From Straminergon stramineum (lineage: Eukaryota; Streptophyta; Bryopsida; Hypnales; Calliergonaceae), in contig OY987266.1 of the NCBI GenBank assembly GCA_963920665.1, forward strand, positions 25,594,248 to 25,658,247: a stretch of DNA of 64,000 nucleotides. The letters are read 5' to 3'. This document shows, in pieces, positions 45,764 through 56,700 of this stretch (the stretch's first letter is position 1; the number at the start of each line of letters is the position of its first letter). A program made the translations under genes and the position numbers. The notes under the pieces were generated by a model. That model ran no database searches and was not told the origin of the DNA. It saw nothing but the letters and a program-made list of their open reading frames with translations.

Positions 45764-48700
45764 CTCCCTCCATCCCATAATGATCTTCTTGGCTTTAATT
45801 TCCTATCCCAAAATGATCTTATTGTACTTGTGATGTTCCAAGAGTTGGTCTGATTTTGCACTTGATTGCTATCTAGAACCAACAAAACAACTGCTAATAG
45901 TAATTCCTATTCCTTCCATGTAATCATCAATTGAAAGACAAATGAAATGATTGAATGTCACACCCCTATCTCTTTGGAGTGTCCAAAGTGCCTTAGTGAG
46001 CAAGAAGGACCTTTGAGGTGACTTCCCAAGCCTTGTAATAGTCTAAGGAGGGAGAAATGACGGATTTTTGAACAAACAGGGTACAATAGTCCCTTGTATT
46101 GGAAGAGAGTTGTAGCATAGAATATATTCTTGAAAAGCTCTTGAGAAGAAGCTTTTAACCGTCTAAAGAACACATGATTTGGACTAGTAGGCTAGAAGTT
46201 ATGGACTTTCAAAGTTGAAGGTGTTTTAGTGGTGCCAAGACATTTAAGGGCTAGTAGTGAGGGGTTCCTAAGAATGTATGGCATGTAGCATATCATTGAA
46301 AATAGAAAAAGACAAGGAAGATAGAATGCCAAGTATTACGAGGTTCTAAGATATGAGCCTAAAGTTATGGTTCAGAGAAGGGTCGCGGTGAAGGCGTGAC
46401 GCCTCTCCCGGTGAACCCGAATCATTAGAAGGCTATAAATTGTGACATCTTATACAAATGGAACAAATGAATAGTTCATAGGCATATACTTGTCTCTTCG
46501 ATATCCAAAATGGGCTTGTATGTGGGATTTGGAGCCTTGACTGCAAAGTTATGCCGTTTGAAAGTTTGGAAGTCCAAATAGAGTTGGAATGTGGTGATTT
46601 CACTTGGAAATGGGTGGTCTTCGAAAAGCCAAGGGGTTTTGGAAAGTTCCTTCATCCCACAAGGGACTATGTGAATGCCGAATACCAGAGAGAGTACCAT
46701 AAGAGGGGTTGGTGTTGCGGTCCTAGTAACACCTGATAGCTCCAATAATACTTCAAGAGCCTTTCACAATTTTCAAGGCTCACCACACTCCAATACCAGT
46801 ATCACTTAGGCCCACTTAACTAACACTACACATGCCACTCACTTACAACATTAATTCCCATTTTCAACTCACATTGCTAAGTCTTGGTGCTCGGGACTTC
46901 TAGCACGCACTCCACTTGTCACACTTGGCATGTCACTTGGTGACATGGGGCGGAACTTCCATTTTATTGTACTAGGACTCATGGTGGTACTACTTACCAT
47001 GGTCCTAACCACCTTTGGTAGTCACCTCACTTCATACTAGGCTCGTTGTGCATTTGCTACTCTCACACTAATACTAATTGGGACTCACAACTCTGGACAC
47101 ATCATCAAAGGCCTAGCAAGGAGTGAGACTCTATCACGACCCTTATCAAGAGACATGCATGTGCCACCTTGGTGAGCAAGGGGGACATTGGAGGTGACTC
47201 CCCAAGAGATGGGGTGAGGGGGAGTAGGAATCCCGAGCGATCAGAGTGTTGTAGCGCTCTGATACGGATGAATTAGGGGGCTTGTCATACATTCTTGGAA
47301 AACTTGTGAGAAGACTCGTCCATGGGTTCAAAGAACGTGAGAATCCAAGTTGGGAGTCAAAAGTTATGGCTCTTCAAAATTGGTCGTGTCTCGAGGCATA
47401 GGGATGTAGAAAACAAGGTTTGGGAGGATTTCTTTGAGCCAAATAGGGCATGCCACATATCATTGAAAATATAAGGAGACAAAATTTCTATAATGATAAG
47501 GCTCATGAGGAGATGAGTTGTGAGCTAAAAATTATGGGCATCCAAAGAGGGTGGAGTCCTGGAGAACTACACCTCCCGGGGACTTGTACCTTTGGAGGGC
47601 CATAACTTCTTCAATATTTATTACATTGGGGAAAGTAAATAGTCTGCGGTGATCTACAAAAAATATAGATCACAAAAATGGGCTCGCACTTGGGATTTGG
47701 AGCTCAAAACTAAAAGTTATCCTGATAGAAAGATCGAAAATCTTTGGGGGTCCAGTTTGGGGGATACCACTTGAAATTGGGTGGTCTTCCAAGATAGGGA
47801 GCATCTTAGGGGTTCCCGGTGACCTCTAGTAGGGGGGGGGGGGGGTTGTCAAATCCCACAGAGAGTACTGTGAGGAGGGGTGGTCTCCTTCCTCACTCTT
47901 AGAAGGTGCCATGGTGAGCCGAAGTAGCTTTGGGTGGTGAGATTAGTGTTGGAGCCTCACCACCACTTGTGTATTACCGTGGAGTGCTTGTACACTCCTT
48001 GATAACGGTTGGGTACTGTTCTACTCCACACTAGGCCATGGTGTGAGTCTCGTTTGGTGAATCTCGATTAGTAAGTTCCAAAATGAGTTGGGTTGGACCT
48101 AGTGGGGAATTGGGTCTCATTCAAAGGTGGTTAGCACCGGTGGGGAGTAGTGCCGCGACCAAGTGCTTGGACATCAATGGAAGTTCCGCTCCATGTTATT
48201 TGATGACATGCCCGGTGTCTTATAGGAGTTAAGGGTGGAAGGAAAGTATGAGGAGTCACGGAGGAATGGAGAATCTCGTGACTTGGGTTGGAACCTAACA
48301 TTATGGGTGCGTGGCATGTGCAATATTAGGAAAGCATGATCCTTAATGTCACTAAAGTATCAAGTGCTTGGAAAGCATTGGAAGGTGAACTTAAGGTGAT
48401 AAGTGTCATTAAGGGGCACGATAGACTCCAACCAATTAGAGCCTCGGGACACACACACAAGTGTCCCAAGGAGCCTTGAAGGTGGTGGTGAAGTTGCATC
48501 ACCACCTATAAGTAACTAGGACTCATCAAGGCTCCAAGAGGGACCAAGGAGGGAGACCAACCCCTCCTATAGTACTTGTTGTAGTCTTTAGTAGACCCCC
48601 TCTTGTGGATCAAAGGGACTCCCAAATCCCCTTGGGTTTTAGAAGACCACCCGTTTTCAACCGAAATCCCCAACTCCCCAAGCTCTACCTTTGTTTGGAC

Positions 48701-50243
48701 TCCTGAACTTCCAAATGGTGTAACTTTGTCTTCAAGGCTCCAAATCTCATATGCAAGACCATTAAGGATATTCATGTGATGAGTAGATGCCGATGGACTG
48801 CTCACTTGTTCCATTTGGATAAGTTTTCATAAAATTATGATGTTCCAAAGATTCGGGTCTATCGGGAGCAATGTCATGCCTTCACCATAGCCCTTCTCTT
48901 GGCCATAACTTTTGGCTCATGACTTAGAACCTCATAATGCTTTTCATTCTAAGTTCCTTGTCTTTGTAGCTTTCCAATGGTATGCTAATGCTATACTTTG
49001 TTGAGTGATTCCTTAAGAACTCCTCACACCTAGCCTTTGAATGTCTTGACACCACTAGGACACCCCAACTTTGAACGGCCATAACTTCTAGCCTACTAGT
49101 CCAAATCATATGTTCTTTAGACAATTAGAAGCATATTCTCAAGAGCTTTCCAAGAATGTATGATATGCTGCAATGCCCTTCGTAACCAAGGCGCAATAGC
49201 GCCTTGTTTACTCGGGAGTCTCTCATTTTTCCTTTTTTAGCCTATTGCAAGGCTTGAGAAGTCACCCCCAAGGTCCCCCTTGCTCACTAAGGCACTTCGG
49301 GCACCTCATAGAGATAAGGGCATGACAATTGGTCTCCCTCCTCGCTCTCTCTTGAGCCTTGGTGAATCCTAGTGGCTTAAGGTTGGTGATGTAACTTCAC
49401 CATCGACTTTAAGGCACAATGGATTACTTGTGTGGATGTTCTATGGCACCGTTTGGATGGAGTCTCGTTCTTGCTAGGCCATTTTCAATATATCATGAGT
49501 TGTGAGTTCCAATTAGTTTTGGTGTGAAGGTAGCAAATACTCAATGGGTGTATTAGGGAGTGGAGTGATAACCAAAGGTGGTTAGGATTGTGGTGAGTAG
49601 TGCTACCATAGGTCTTAGTACAATAAGATGGAAGGTCCACCCTATGTCACCAAGTGACATGCTAGGTGTTATGTGTGGAGTGTGTGCTAGGAGTCATGGG
49701 GATTGGAATTTAGTAGTATGAGTTGAAAATAAGAACTAATGTTGTGGGTGCATGGCATGCGCAATGTTAGTTAGTTTGGACCCAAGTGATACTAGAAGTG
49801 AAGCGTGGTGAGTCCAAGAAGGCGTGAAAGGCTTCTTGGAGTTGTAAGGTGTTGCTAGGGCTGCGACATTGAAGGGGTCAATCAACACTATTCGTTTTAT
49901 TTTTTGCTTCTCTTTGAGTATTCTCCAATTGAAGGAAATGAAGCTTTGGAAGGCAAAGTAAAGGTCCACACATGGTCTTGGGCCCATACTAAATGCCCTT
50001 AAAATGATGACCTCACACTCAACAATTAAAGGTCTAGTTGTGCTCTTTGAAAATGCCCCCAAAATTTCACTTTTCAATATTTCAAAACTACATTTTGAAA
50101 AGGGCTTTGAAACTCAAAGTTCCTAGGATGCTAAGAGTGCATCAAATTCTATATATATCAAAAAATGGGTCTTAAAAATGTTATTTTTTGAGAGAAAACA
50201 AAACATTTTGTCCAATAGGAAAATCATTGCGAGACAGATGTAG
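45764..50243. mobile_element. 4480-bp TA-flanked element of repeated modules
   Basis: The ends CTCCCTCCATCCCATAATGA and, inverted, CTACATCTGTCTCGCAATGA match at 17 of the first 25 positions. They resemble Stowaway/mariner TIRs and are flanked by TA (45762-45763, 50244-50245). Excision restores CTAA-TA-TCTTG, the intact R3 sequence. Inside, module M occurs at about 45955-46740 (+), 47130-47900 (+) and 48500-49330 (-). Module N occurs at about 46745-47130 (-), 47890-48370 (+) and 49335-49790 (+). M carries GTGAGCAAG.GGGAC..TTG..GTGAC, AGTTATGG and GTGGTCTTC; N carries AC(A/C)AAAGGTGGTTAG and TGACATG. The interior is richer in G+C than its surroundings. No transposase is visible. A 14-G run lies at 47832-47845. 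Confidence 0.75.
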
Positions 50244-50307
50244 TATCTTGTAATCTATGTGATCAAAGTTTTTGAAATTTCTTCCATACATTCATATACT
50301 AGTCAAA

Positions 50308-50691
50308 GGGAGGCAACCAATTTCCAACCACTTAAGCAATTACACCTATTTGGAGGACAACTTTCTTCCAGGGGAAATTTTCCAATGTGTAGAAATAGAA
50401 TTAAGAAGATTTCCATAATTTTCCAAATTTTTATTTCGCAAAATATAATTACTATGAATTTTTGAGCAAAAGATTCTGTTCCTCCCACTGTAGTCATAAA
50501 AACCTTCATGTTTCCCACAAGGGTTGGTTGCAAAATCCACCCAAGAATTGGAAGTGTTGTAAAACAATCACAATGTGCCACAACTATATAGGGAATTGTA
50601 TTTTAATTAATCATTGTGATCTCCTCCTATGTGGAAAGAGTGTAGTCTATATTGCCACGAAGGGGTGGTGATGAAGAATGGGTTGCCTCCC
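50308..50691. mobile_element. GGGAGGCAACC-type TIR element R5, 384 bp
   Basis: The terminal 11 bp are perfect inverted repeats (GGGAGGCAACC / GGTTGCCTCCC). It is the inverse-oriented homologue of 22689-23079 and lies inside the split R3 copy. Flanks AAA/TTA do not show a clean target duplication. Confidence 0.8.
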
Positions 50692-50817
50692 TTAGTTTAG
50701 GATCCATTGGTTTGATATGTGAAAAATACCATTTCTAGGGATTTTTGCACTTTGCATTAGAAATGGCAGTTTTAAGTGAAATTTGATGAAAAAAAGGCCT
50801 TGGACCTTTACGGGTTT

Positions 50818-51281
50818 ACTGCAATGACGGTTTCGAGGCTTCCAGCCCTTTTCGCTTCAAGAAAATGGCGATGCATTGGTCAAGGCCCTCGTGATCGGTA
50901 TCCCGCTCCGGTCCTTGATAGTCCGCAGCGTGTTCTCGTCCAAGGTTCCCCTATGACGAGCTTTCTGGGACCCAATTTTCAACTTGTTTCGGAGGCAGGG
51001 ACGATGATGCCATGCCAATTGTGCACGAGGGTGTTCTTGGATTAATTGCACCACTTTTGCATTCCAGCAAGCTAAGATTTGCCAAATTTGGAGGTAGGAT
51101 GCAGGTTTGGGAATACTAAGCATCCTGGAGGCAACTGCGTATTGGCGAACTTGTGCGGTGATTTGCGAAGACAATTGTACGATCTCCTTGTGTTCTCTTA
51201 AATCTAGCGAAGATTTGGCTTTGGGTTGCCTGGTCTGCTTAGATTGTAGTCGATCTGTCAACATTTTGCTGTGAGGGCACC
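50818..51281. other. G+C-richer upstream region of the F-box gene
   Basis: This holds the promoter and leader of the F-box gene. Frames of 89 codons (+) and 220 codons (-) cross it, but both look like chance frames in G+C-rich DNA. No clear TATA box was seen. Confidence 0.4.
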
Positions 51282-52490
51282 ATGGACTTGGACGAGAGGG
51301 TTTGGAGCCAGCTGCAAGTGGACCTCGTGGATCGCGTTCTCTCTTTCCTGCCGATCCCCGACTTGTGCAGATTCCGAGCTGTATGCAAGAGATGGAACGA
51401 GCTTGTGTGTGATCCCAGTTTCCACGATCTGTGTGACGAGAGCAGAGAGCGAAACGCGTTCTTGTTTGTGATGCGCTATGGTTTCGGACTCCAGGGTAAT
51501 TTGATGCGAGCATCAACAAGCTTCCTCGATGTCGATGATATGAGGTGGTATTCCATCAAGGTGGACCAGGAGAGTCTCAGCACGACGTTGGCGATGAACG
51601 ATGGCCTCATGTGTGAGTCGCACGCTAATTTCGTAGAGTTTGTCGTCTTTGATCCATTTGCGAAGCATGCCAAGAGGAGAGTGCTTCCGAAATCACCCAT
51701 TCCGTGCTCTGTCGCTGATATTGGTCCTACAATCGCCATGGCTGGCGATCCAGGCAGACGCAGCTTCAAGGTGGTGCTTATCGATAACAATGTGCGAGAT
51801 TCTGCTGCAACAAGGTTGTTTGTATATGCCTCATCCGGGAATGAATGGCGGGGACTGCGAAATCCGCCCGAGGGGTTCGCGGCGGAACTTGTTTGGTCAG
51901 CCACTATCCTTCATGAACATTTGTATGTAGTGTTTGGAAATAGGTCAAGTGACCAAGAATGCGGACGGTTTGTGATTTTGAGCTACAATCTTCTGGATGA
52001 TACGTGGGCGGAGCCTATTAAAGGAAGTGTCCCGAGGAAGCTGGCACGTCCTCCGCAATTCGTTTGTAGCGGTGATCGCTTGTTTATCATTATGGGAGTA
52101 TCCGGACCTTGCAGCAACCCTAATTCGAACAGACAGTTTGACTTGGTGCTGGAGGTGAGAGAAGTATTGATCGCGGACAACGACACTATGACTGTGGCGC
52201 AAATTACGTTTGCGAATCTGAAGCAAATGTTTGGTGAGTTAAGTGACGACTTCCATGTTGCTTATGGAGTTCCTTGCATAAACTCCGAGGGGCTCTGCAC
52301 ATCCATCACGTTGGTGTCATCTCTATCAGGAAAGATTCTATCTTACGACCTAGTGAGTGGATCGGTGGATGTCTTACCGTCACTCTCGCCGTTGGAGGAA
52401 GTAGGCCATGACGCCATACCTCAGTTGTTTTGCCATGGGAAGCCTATGAAGCTCAGTTTGAGAATATTGACGTCACAAGAGTTGGGATAA
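51282..52490 (+). CDS. F-box protein, probably kelch/beta-propeller type
   Basis: This intronless gene encodes 402 residues. The F-box is at about residues 10-48: VDLVDRVLSFLPIPDLCRFR followed by AVCKRWNELV, with the Leu-Pro, Arg-x-Val-Cys and Arg-Trp positions that contact SKP1. The remaining ~350 residues have spaced segments such as LFVYASSGNEWRGL, VILSYNLLDDTWAEP and KILSYDLVSGSVDVLPSL. These are the strand pattern of kelch or F-box-associated propeller repeats, though not well enough conserved to count blades. Such proteins are substrate adaptors of SCF ubiquitin ligases; the target is unknown. The start context GGCACCATGG is strong, and the next ATG is well inside the domain. It is divergently placed from nothing obvious; the hydrolase downstream converges on it. 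Confidence 0.88.
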   Translation: MDLDERVWSQLQVDLVDRVLSFLPIPDLCRFRAVCKRWNELVCDPSFHDLCDESRERNAFLFVMRYGFGLQGNLMRASTSFLDVDDMRWYSIKVDQESLSTTLAMNDGLMCESHANFVEFVVFDPFAKHAKRRVLPKSPIPCSVADIGPTIAMAGDPGRRSFKVVLIDNNVRDSAATRLFVYASSGNEWRGLRNPPEGFAAELVWSATILHEHLYVVFGNRSSDQECGRFVILSYNLLDDTWAEPIKGSVPRKLARPPQFVCSGDRLFIIMGVSGPCSNPNSNRQFDLVLEVREVLIADNDTMTVAQITFANLKQMFGELSDDFHVAYGVPCINSEGLCTSITLVSSLSGKILSYDLVSGSVDVLPSLSPLEEVGHDAIPQLFCHGKPMKLSLRILTSQELG

Positions 52491-53713
52491 GTTGATCTCC
52501 CTTCAAGATGGTTCAAAATCTGTGAAGAATTCAGGACTTCGACGAACATTCCCGGAGCATCACCTTGTTGAACCAGTTGGAAAAGATAAGTACTCTCTCT
52601 CTCAGCACTCACTTGTTCCACTGTGAACACCATGTCAAACTGTCACAGTGGAACAAGTGCCCAAACTAGAATAGAAAGTGTCCTTTGGAAGTTAATGGTT
52701 GACTACGATAACTGTCAATACATATTTCTATCGTGATTCAAAAATATAGGATATGATCACTTCTTTCTATTGGTACATTTTTGTACCTCCGTCGAAGCGT
52801 CCTAATTGATTTATTTCAACTCCTATACATATGGCCAAAGCCACTCTTGCCCTTTGGGGGCATTTAGAGGTTCGAGGGTAGAATCCCATGTCAGAAGCCC
52901 ATTTGAGAACTTGGGTATAGCATTCTGTTGTGAACCTGCCTCACAATGTATCAAGCAGACACTACTGTACGGTACAGTACACTCTTGTGCCATTTTCCAC
53001 CATAATGATGTGCCTATTATCCATTTGATCATGCCTTTGCAATTCAGAGTCTGAATGTGGTCGTCTTTTTTAGTTAGACAAGCTGGCTCGGTTCTGGAAA
53101 TTGTGGTGTTCAGTTGATTAGGAGTCACGACCAACGCTATGTGATGTAGTCCTACTTTCACTTCACCGAATAAGTGATGACCACTCAAGAATGTTCTGCA
53201 CCGAATTTCTCATTGCAACCGACTGCACAAATTGGTAAGCGTGCAACACAGTAATAATAAATTTCACGGGTACATATCCCTTTCTGGTACAACAATTTTT
53301 CAAGAGTATGTGGTATGCACACAATCCCGACAATTTTCAAGGAAGAAAACAAAACACGAAACTAACTTCCGATTAGAAATGATACATTACACTTTGCCTT
53401 TGCATTAAAAAATGGCTGTAACTGGCATTGTTCTGCACCTATATGGTAGGCATGCCAATGACCGTGCAGCACCCCTTTACCGTGCATTAACTGCGCACTT
53501 TGCCTGGCGGGTCACATCGGTTGCATAATATTCACATCATCTCCACGTAACCTAAATGTGGAGCACATCACTCTTAGCTACTGTTTATTCCTTGTACAAA
53601 TGGATGAAATAAAAATAAAATAGTTCCAGAATTATAAATTGAAGGAGAATTCAACATCAGTGAACTCAATGTAAGTCATAATGCTACGAATTGTTTAGAA
53701 ATTAATCTCCCAG
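52491..53713. other. Intergenic region between convergent genes
   Basis: This contains the 3' ends of the F-box and hydrolase genes. GTGGAACAAGTG and its complement near 52610-52660 make a small inverted repeat (CACTTGTTCCACTGTGA / TCACAGTGGAACAAGTG, 17 bp perfect, 16-nt loop) at the end of the F-box transcript. No other gene is visible. Confidence 0.5.
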
Positions 53714-56700
53714 TTACACTGAGTTTGCGAAGTCGAGCAACGCCTTGTTCACTTGTTCAGGAGCCTCATCGTGGGGACAGTGTCCAGCTTGAAGGCGCAC
53801 CATGGTGGCTTTCGGGTACAGTTCCTTGAGTTGATCACACTTTGAAGGCCCAATCCAAGGATCAAGATCACCCCATAGCAGAAGCATTGGGCAGGAAAGC
53901 CGGCTCACAAGTTTGTTGATTGTCTGATTTGACTGCTTGAATAACACTTGCGTCATAAGCCTGCATGTCAATTATTCGATGTCACATTCCAACATCTGGC
54001 ACATGATTTTTTTGAACCAGGATACAGTAATCCCTTCTACAATGTTATTGTACGTAGGTAGAATCATTTTGACTATAAGGTGACTGCGGATAGTCGCAAA
54101 CCGTTTTCAAAACTGACCCCTAAAAATCTCACCTAAAATGTACAGAACCTATTCACGGGAGGCAATATTCGGTACACGTAGTTTCAGCGCTTCAAAATTC
54201 AAAAGCTTTTTTCATATGGTGTCCAAAGAATGCAGGCCAAGAAAATCCACAATCCCCTTCTGGCTCCCAACAAGACCCAAGAAAACCAAAGACACTTTTA
54301 ACAATAGGAATAGGAACCATGCTCAGAAACTTATATGGAAGACTTTAGGTGCAGTTACCGCAGCATCACCAGAGCCCATTGAATTCAAGAATTCCTACCC
54401 TACTCTTTTGGCACAAACTGATGACTTAACGACAGAAAGGGACCTGTCAAGGAATTCAAGAATGTTATGCAAGTTGAAGTCTGGAGATTCATACAGGAGA
54501 TTCCATAAAATGATAAAACAATAGGTTTCAAAACAGTACCTATAATAGACCTCCCCAGCATTTGGGTCGGATGTCGGTTGCACAATCGACTGCACTAGAT
54601 AATCATCCACATTTGTTTGATCTTTATATACCTGTGTGCGTCAAAACCTCGTGTTAATACAACAGTACTGTGAATGCTTCCTGCTAACATCACTTTTAAC
54701 AACTTAGAACTAAGCTTAGATTCACTTTGCAGACACAGCTTTTAAACCAGGTGCAAAATATCCCTTCAAAGTGGCACAAATTGTATCTTCTACTAGAAGT
54801 ACATAAGCATGCACTTCTGCACGTAGCAAGTAAATAATAAACTAAAAACTGATAGATGACTCATGTTAAGATTACCAGAAGAGCAGAGAAGGCCGGCAGA
54901 CTTACATTTTGGAGAACTGATTTAACCCGTGCGGGCTGTTTGGCTTGCCAGAAGGCGAATAGTATACTGTACCTTTGAACTGCGTTCTTAATGGGAGTGA
55001 TAAGATGGCGTCTCAATAGAGACTCTTGCAATTCAACAACATCCTTCTGCGGTGTCTCATCACCAAGCTTTTTTGTGGGATCAGAGTTTTCAAATTGGCC
55101 TGAGGCATTCAATAGCACCAATCCTGACACCAGGTCGGGATAGGCAGCTGCAGTGCTCAAAACAGTGAACCCGCCAACACTGCAAATGCCAGGCAATCCA
55201 TGAGTGCACCTCACAAGAGAAATTCAATCTATTTGGTGTAACTTATGATACAATATCTTGTGGGCTCATGATACACTGTGAACACCATGTATTAGTATAT
55301 ACGTATTGATGACCGCCATTTACTAAGCTTCGGATGCCATGTATATTAGTATACCTATTGATGAACACTATTTACTTCGCAACTTGTGTTGGCCAATTTC
55401 TCACTGCCCACTTGTTGCTTAAGCGACCATGCATTCAAAAGCTTCTCGTTGCTTGTCGTAAGTTGCATGATGCAACAAAAAAAAATTCATTCAGTCAATG
55501 ACACGCTATTTTGGTGTTATCGATGACACTAAATAGTATAATTAGTGCAGCATTTCAATGAGGTGCTTTTGGAGAATATTATCGTAGGAAATCCAATTGC
55601 ATGGGGTCGGAAAGTCACCCATTTTCAGTGCAACAATGAGATATATATCAGATGCAATCAACTCATGGTTCAAGGATAGTCCTGATTTGTGATTGGGACC
55701 TTATTACTTCAACAGTTCATAACTTATTCATACAATATCCAAATAAATGAATGTTTTAGTCTATTGGAATCCTCTCGAAAATGGAGACAATATCCACATC
55801 AAAAAAATTCCATTCTAAGAACAGAAACCACTCAAAGGGCCCAGCAATGGGTTCCAAACCTAACAGCACTTGTTGAGACGAAAAGAGCGTAATCAATACC
55901 TGTTGCCTGCAAGAACAGCGGGCTTCCCCACCACATCTCTCACAAAGTCCGCTACTTGATCTCGCCACACGTCGGCGTTATAGTCTATCAATGCTTTCTC
56001 AGACCAGCCAAGCCCTAGAAGGTCCATAGCATAAACTGTATGAGTCTTGGCCAATTCTGGGATATTATATCTGCACAAAACGATATCATTCAGAATATCC
56101 CAGTTTCAGTTCGGCAAATTTCATTGACAGATGAGAAGAAAACACTCAAGAAGAACTGTCTGTCAACTAAAATGGATTGCACAAGTAATTAACCCCAGCC
56201 TACCTCCAATGGAAAGCGGAGGCACCGAATCCGTGAATGAGTACAATAGGAGGGCCCTGGCCTTGCACTACATAATGCACCTTGTGGTCTCGCCATGTCC
56301 AAAAATTGTAGCCACCTTCCTTGTAAGGCAACAGTTCCAGCCCTACAAAAAAAAATGAATTTCAGCACCAACACTTCAACTTCTAACACTTGTTGCTGAG
56401 ACAGGGACACCCATAATCACAACTGATCCAAAATCGTCACCCTAAAATCTAAGACAATGAGGATACATGCGTGTAGATGAGAGGACCACCTAAACATATA
56501 TTCAAGTCTTAATCATTAGGTCGTCTGTCAACAAAACTTTGAGCCTTCATAACTTTTGCATACCAGATTAAACCCTTCAGGACCAAGGCCTTTTTTCTGC
56601 CAAAAAACACTCATAACTGCCATTTTTATAGCAAAGAGTAAAAAATTTTGAATTTTTTTTCTCTGAACATCTAACTATAGGATCTTACACCTAACTATGA

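Larger units (their letters stand above)
44311..50817 (-). mobile_element. R3 TTAA element (copy d) split by three insertions
   Basis: Read on the minus strand it is collinear with the other R3 copies from end to end: AAAATACCATTTCTAGGGATT at 50726, AGTATCTTGTAATCTATG at 50242, AAGAAGATTCAAAGTC at 45696, TACTTAGCAATTTTT at 44846, and the CCTCTAAAGTTCCAATGTCC end at 44311. The 6507-bp span minus the three nested elements and their target duplications leaves about 910-920 bp, against 906-916 bp for intact R3 copies. Confidence 0.85.

Noticed and set aside
45955..50080. Tandem LTRs in the modular element
   Set aside because: Modules occur in both orientations, with no primer-binding site, polypurine tract or polyprotein frame.
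50857..51519. 220-codon minus-strand frame antisense to the F-box start
   Set aside because: It overlaps the firm F-box frame and has no motif.
52860..52885. GGTTCGA motif as a tRNA B box
   Set aside because: No matching A box or acceptor stem. The same holds for GGTTCGAGT at about 16778.
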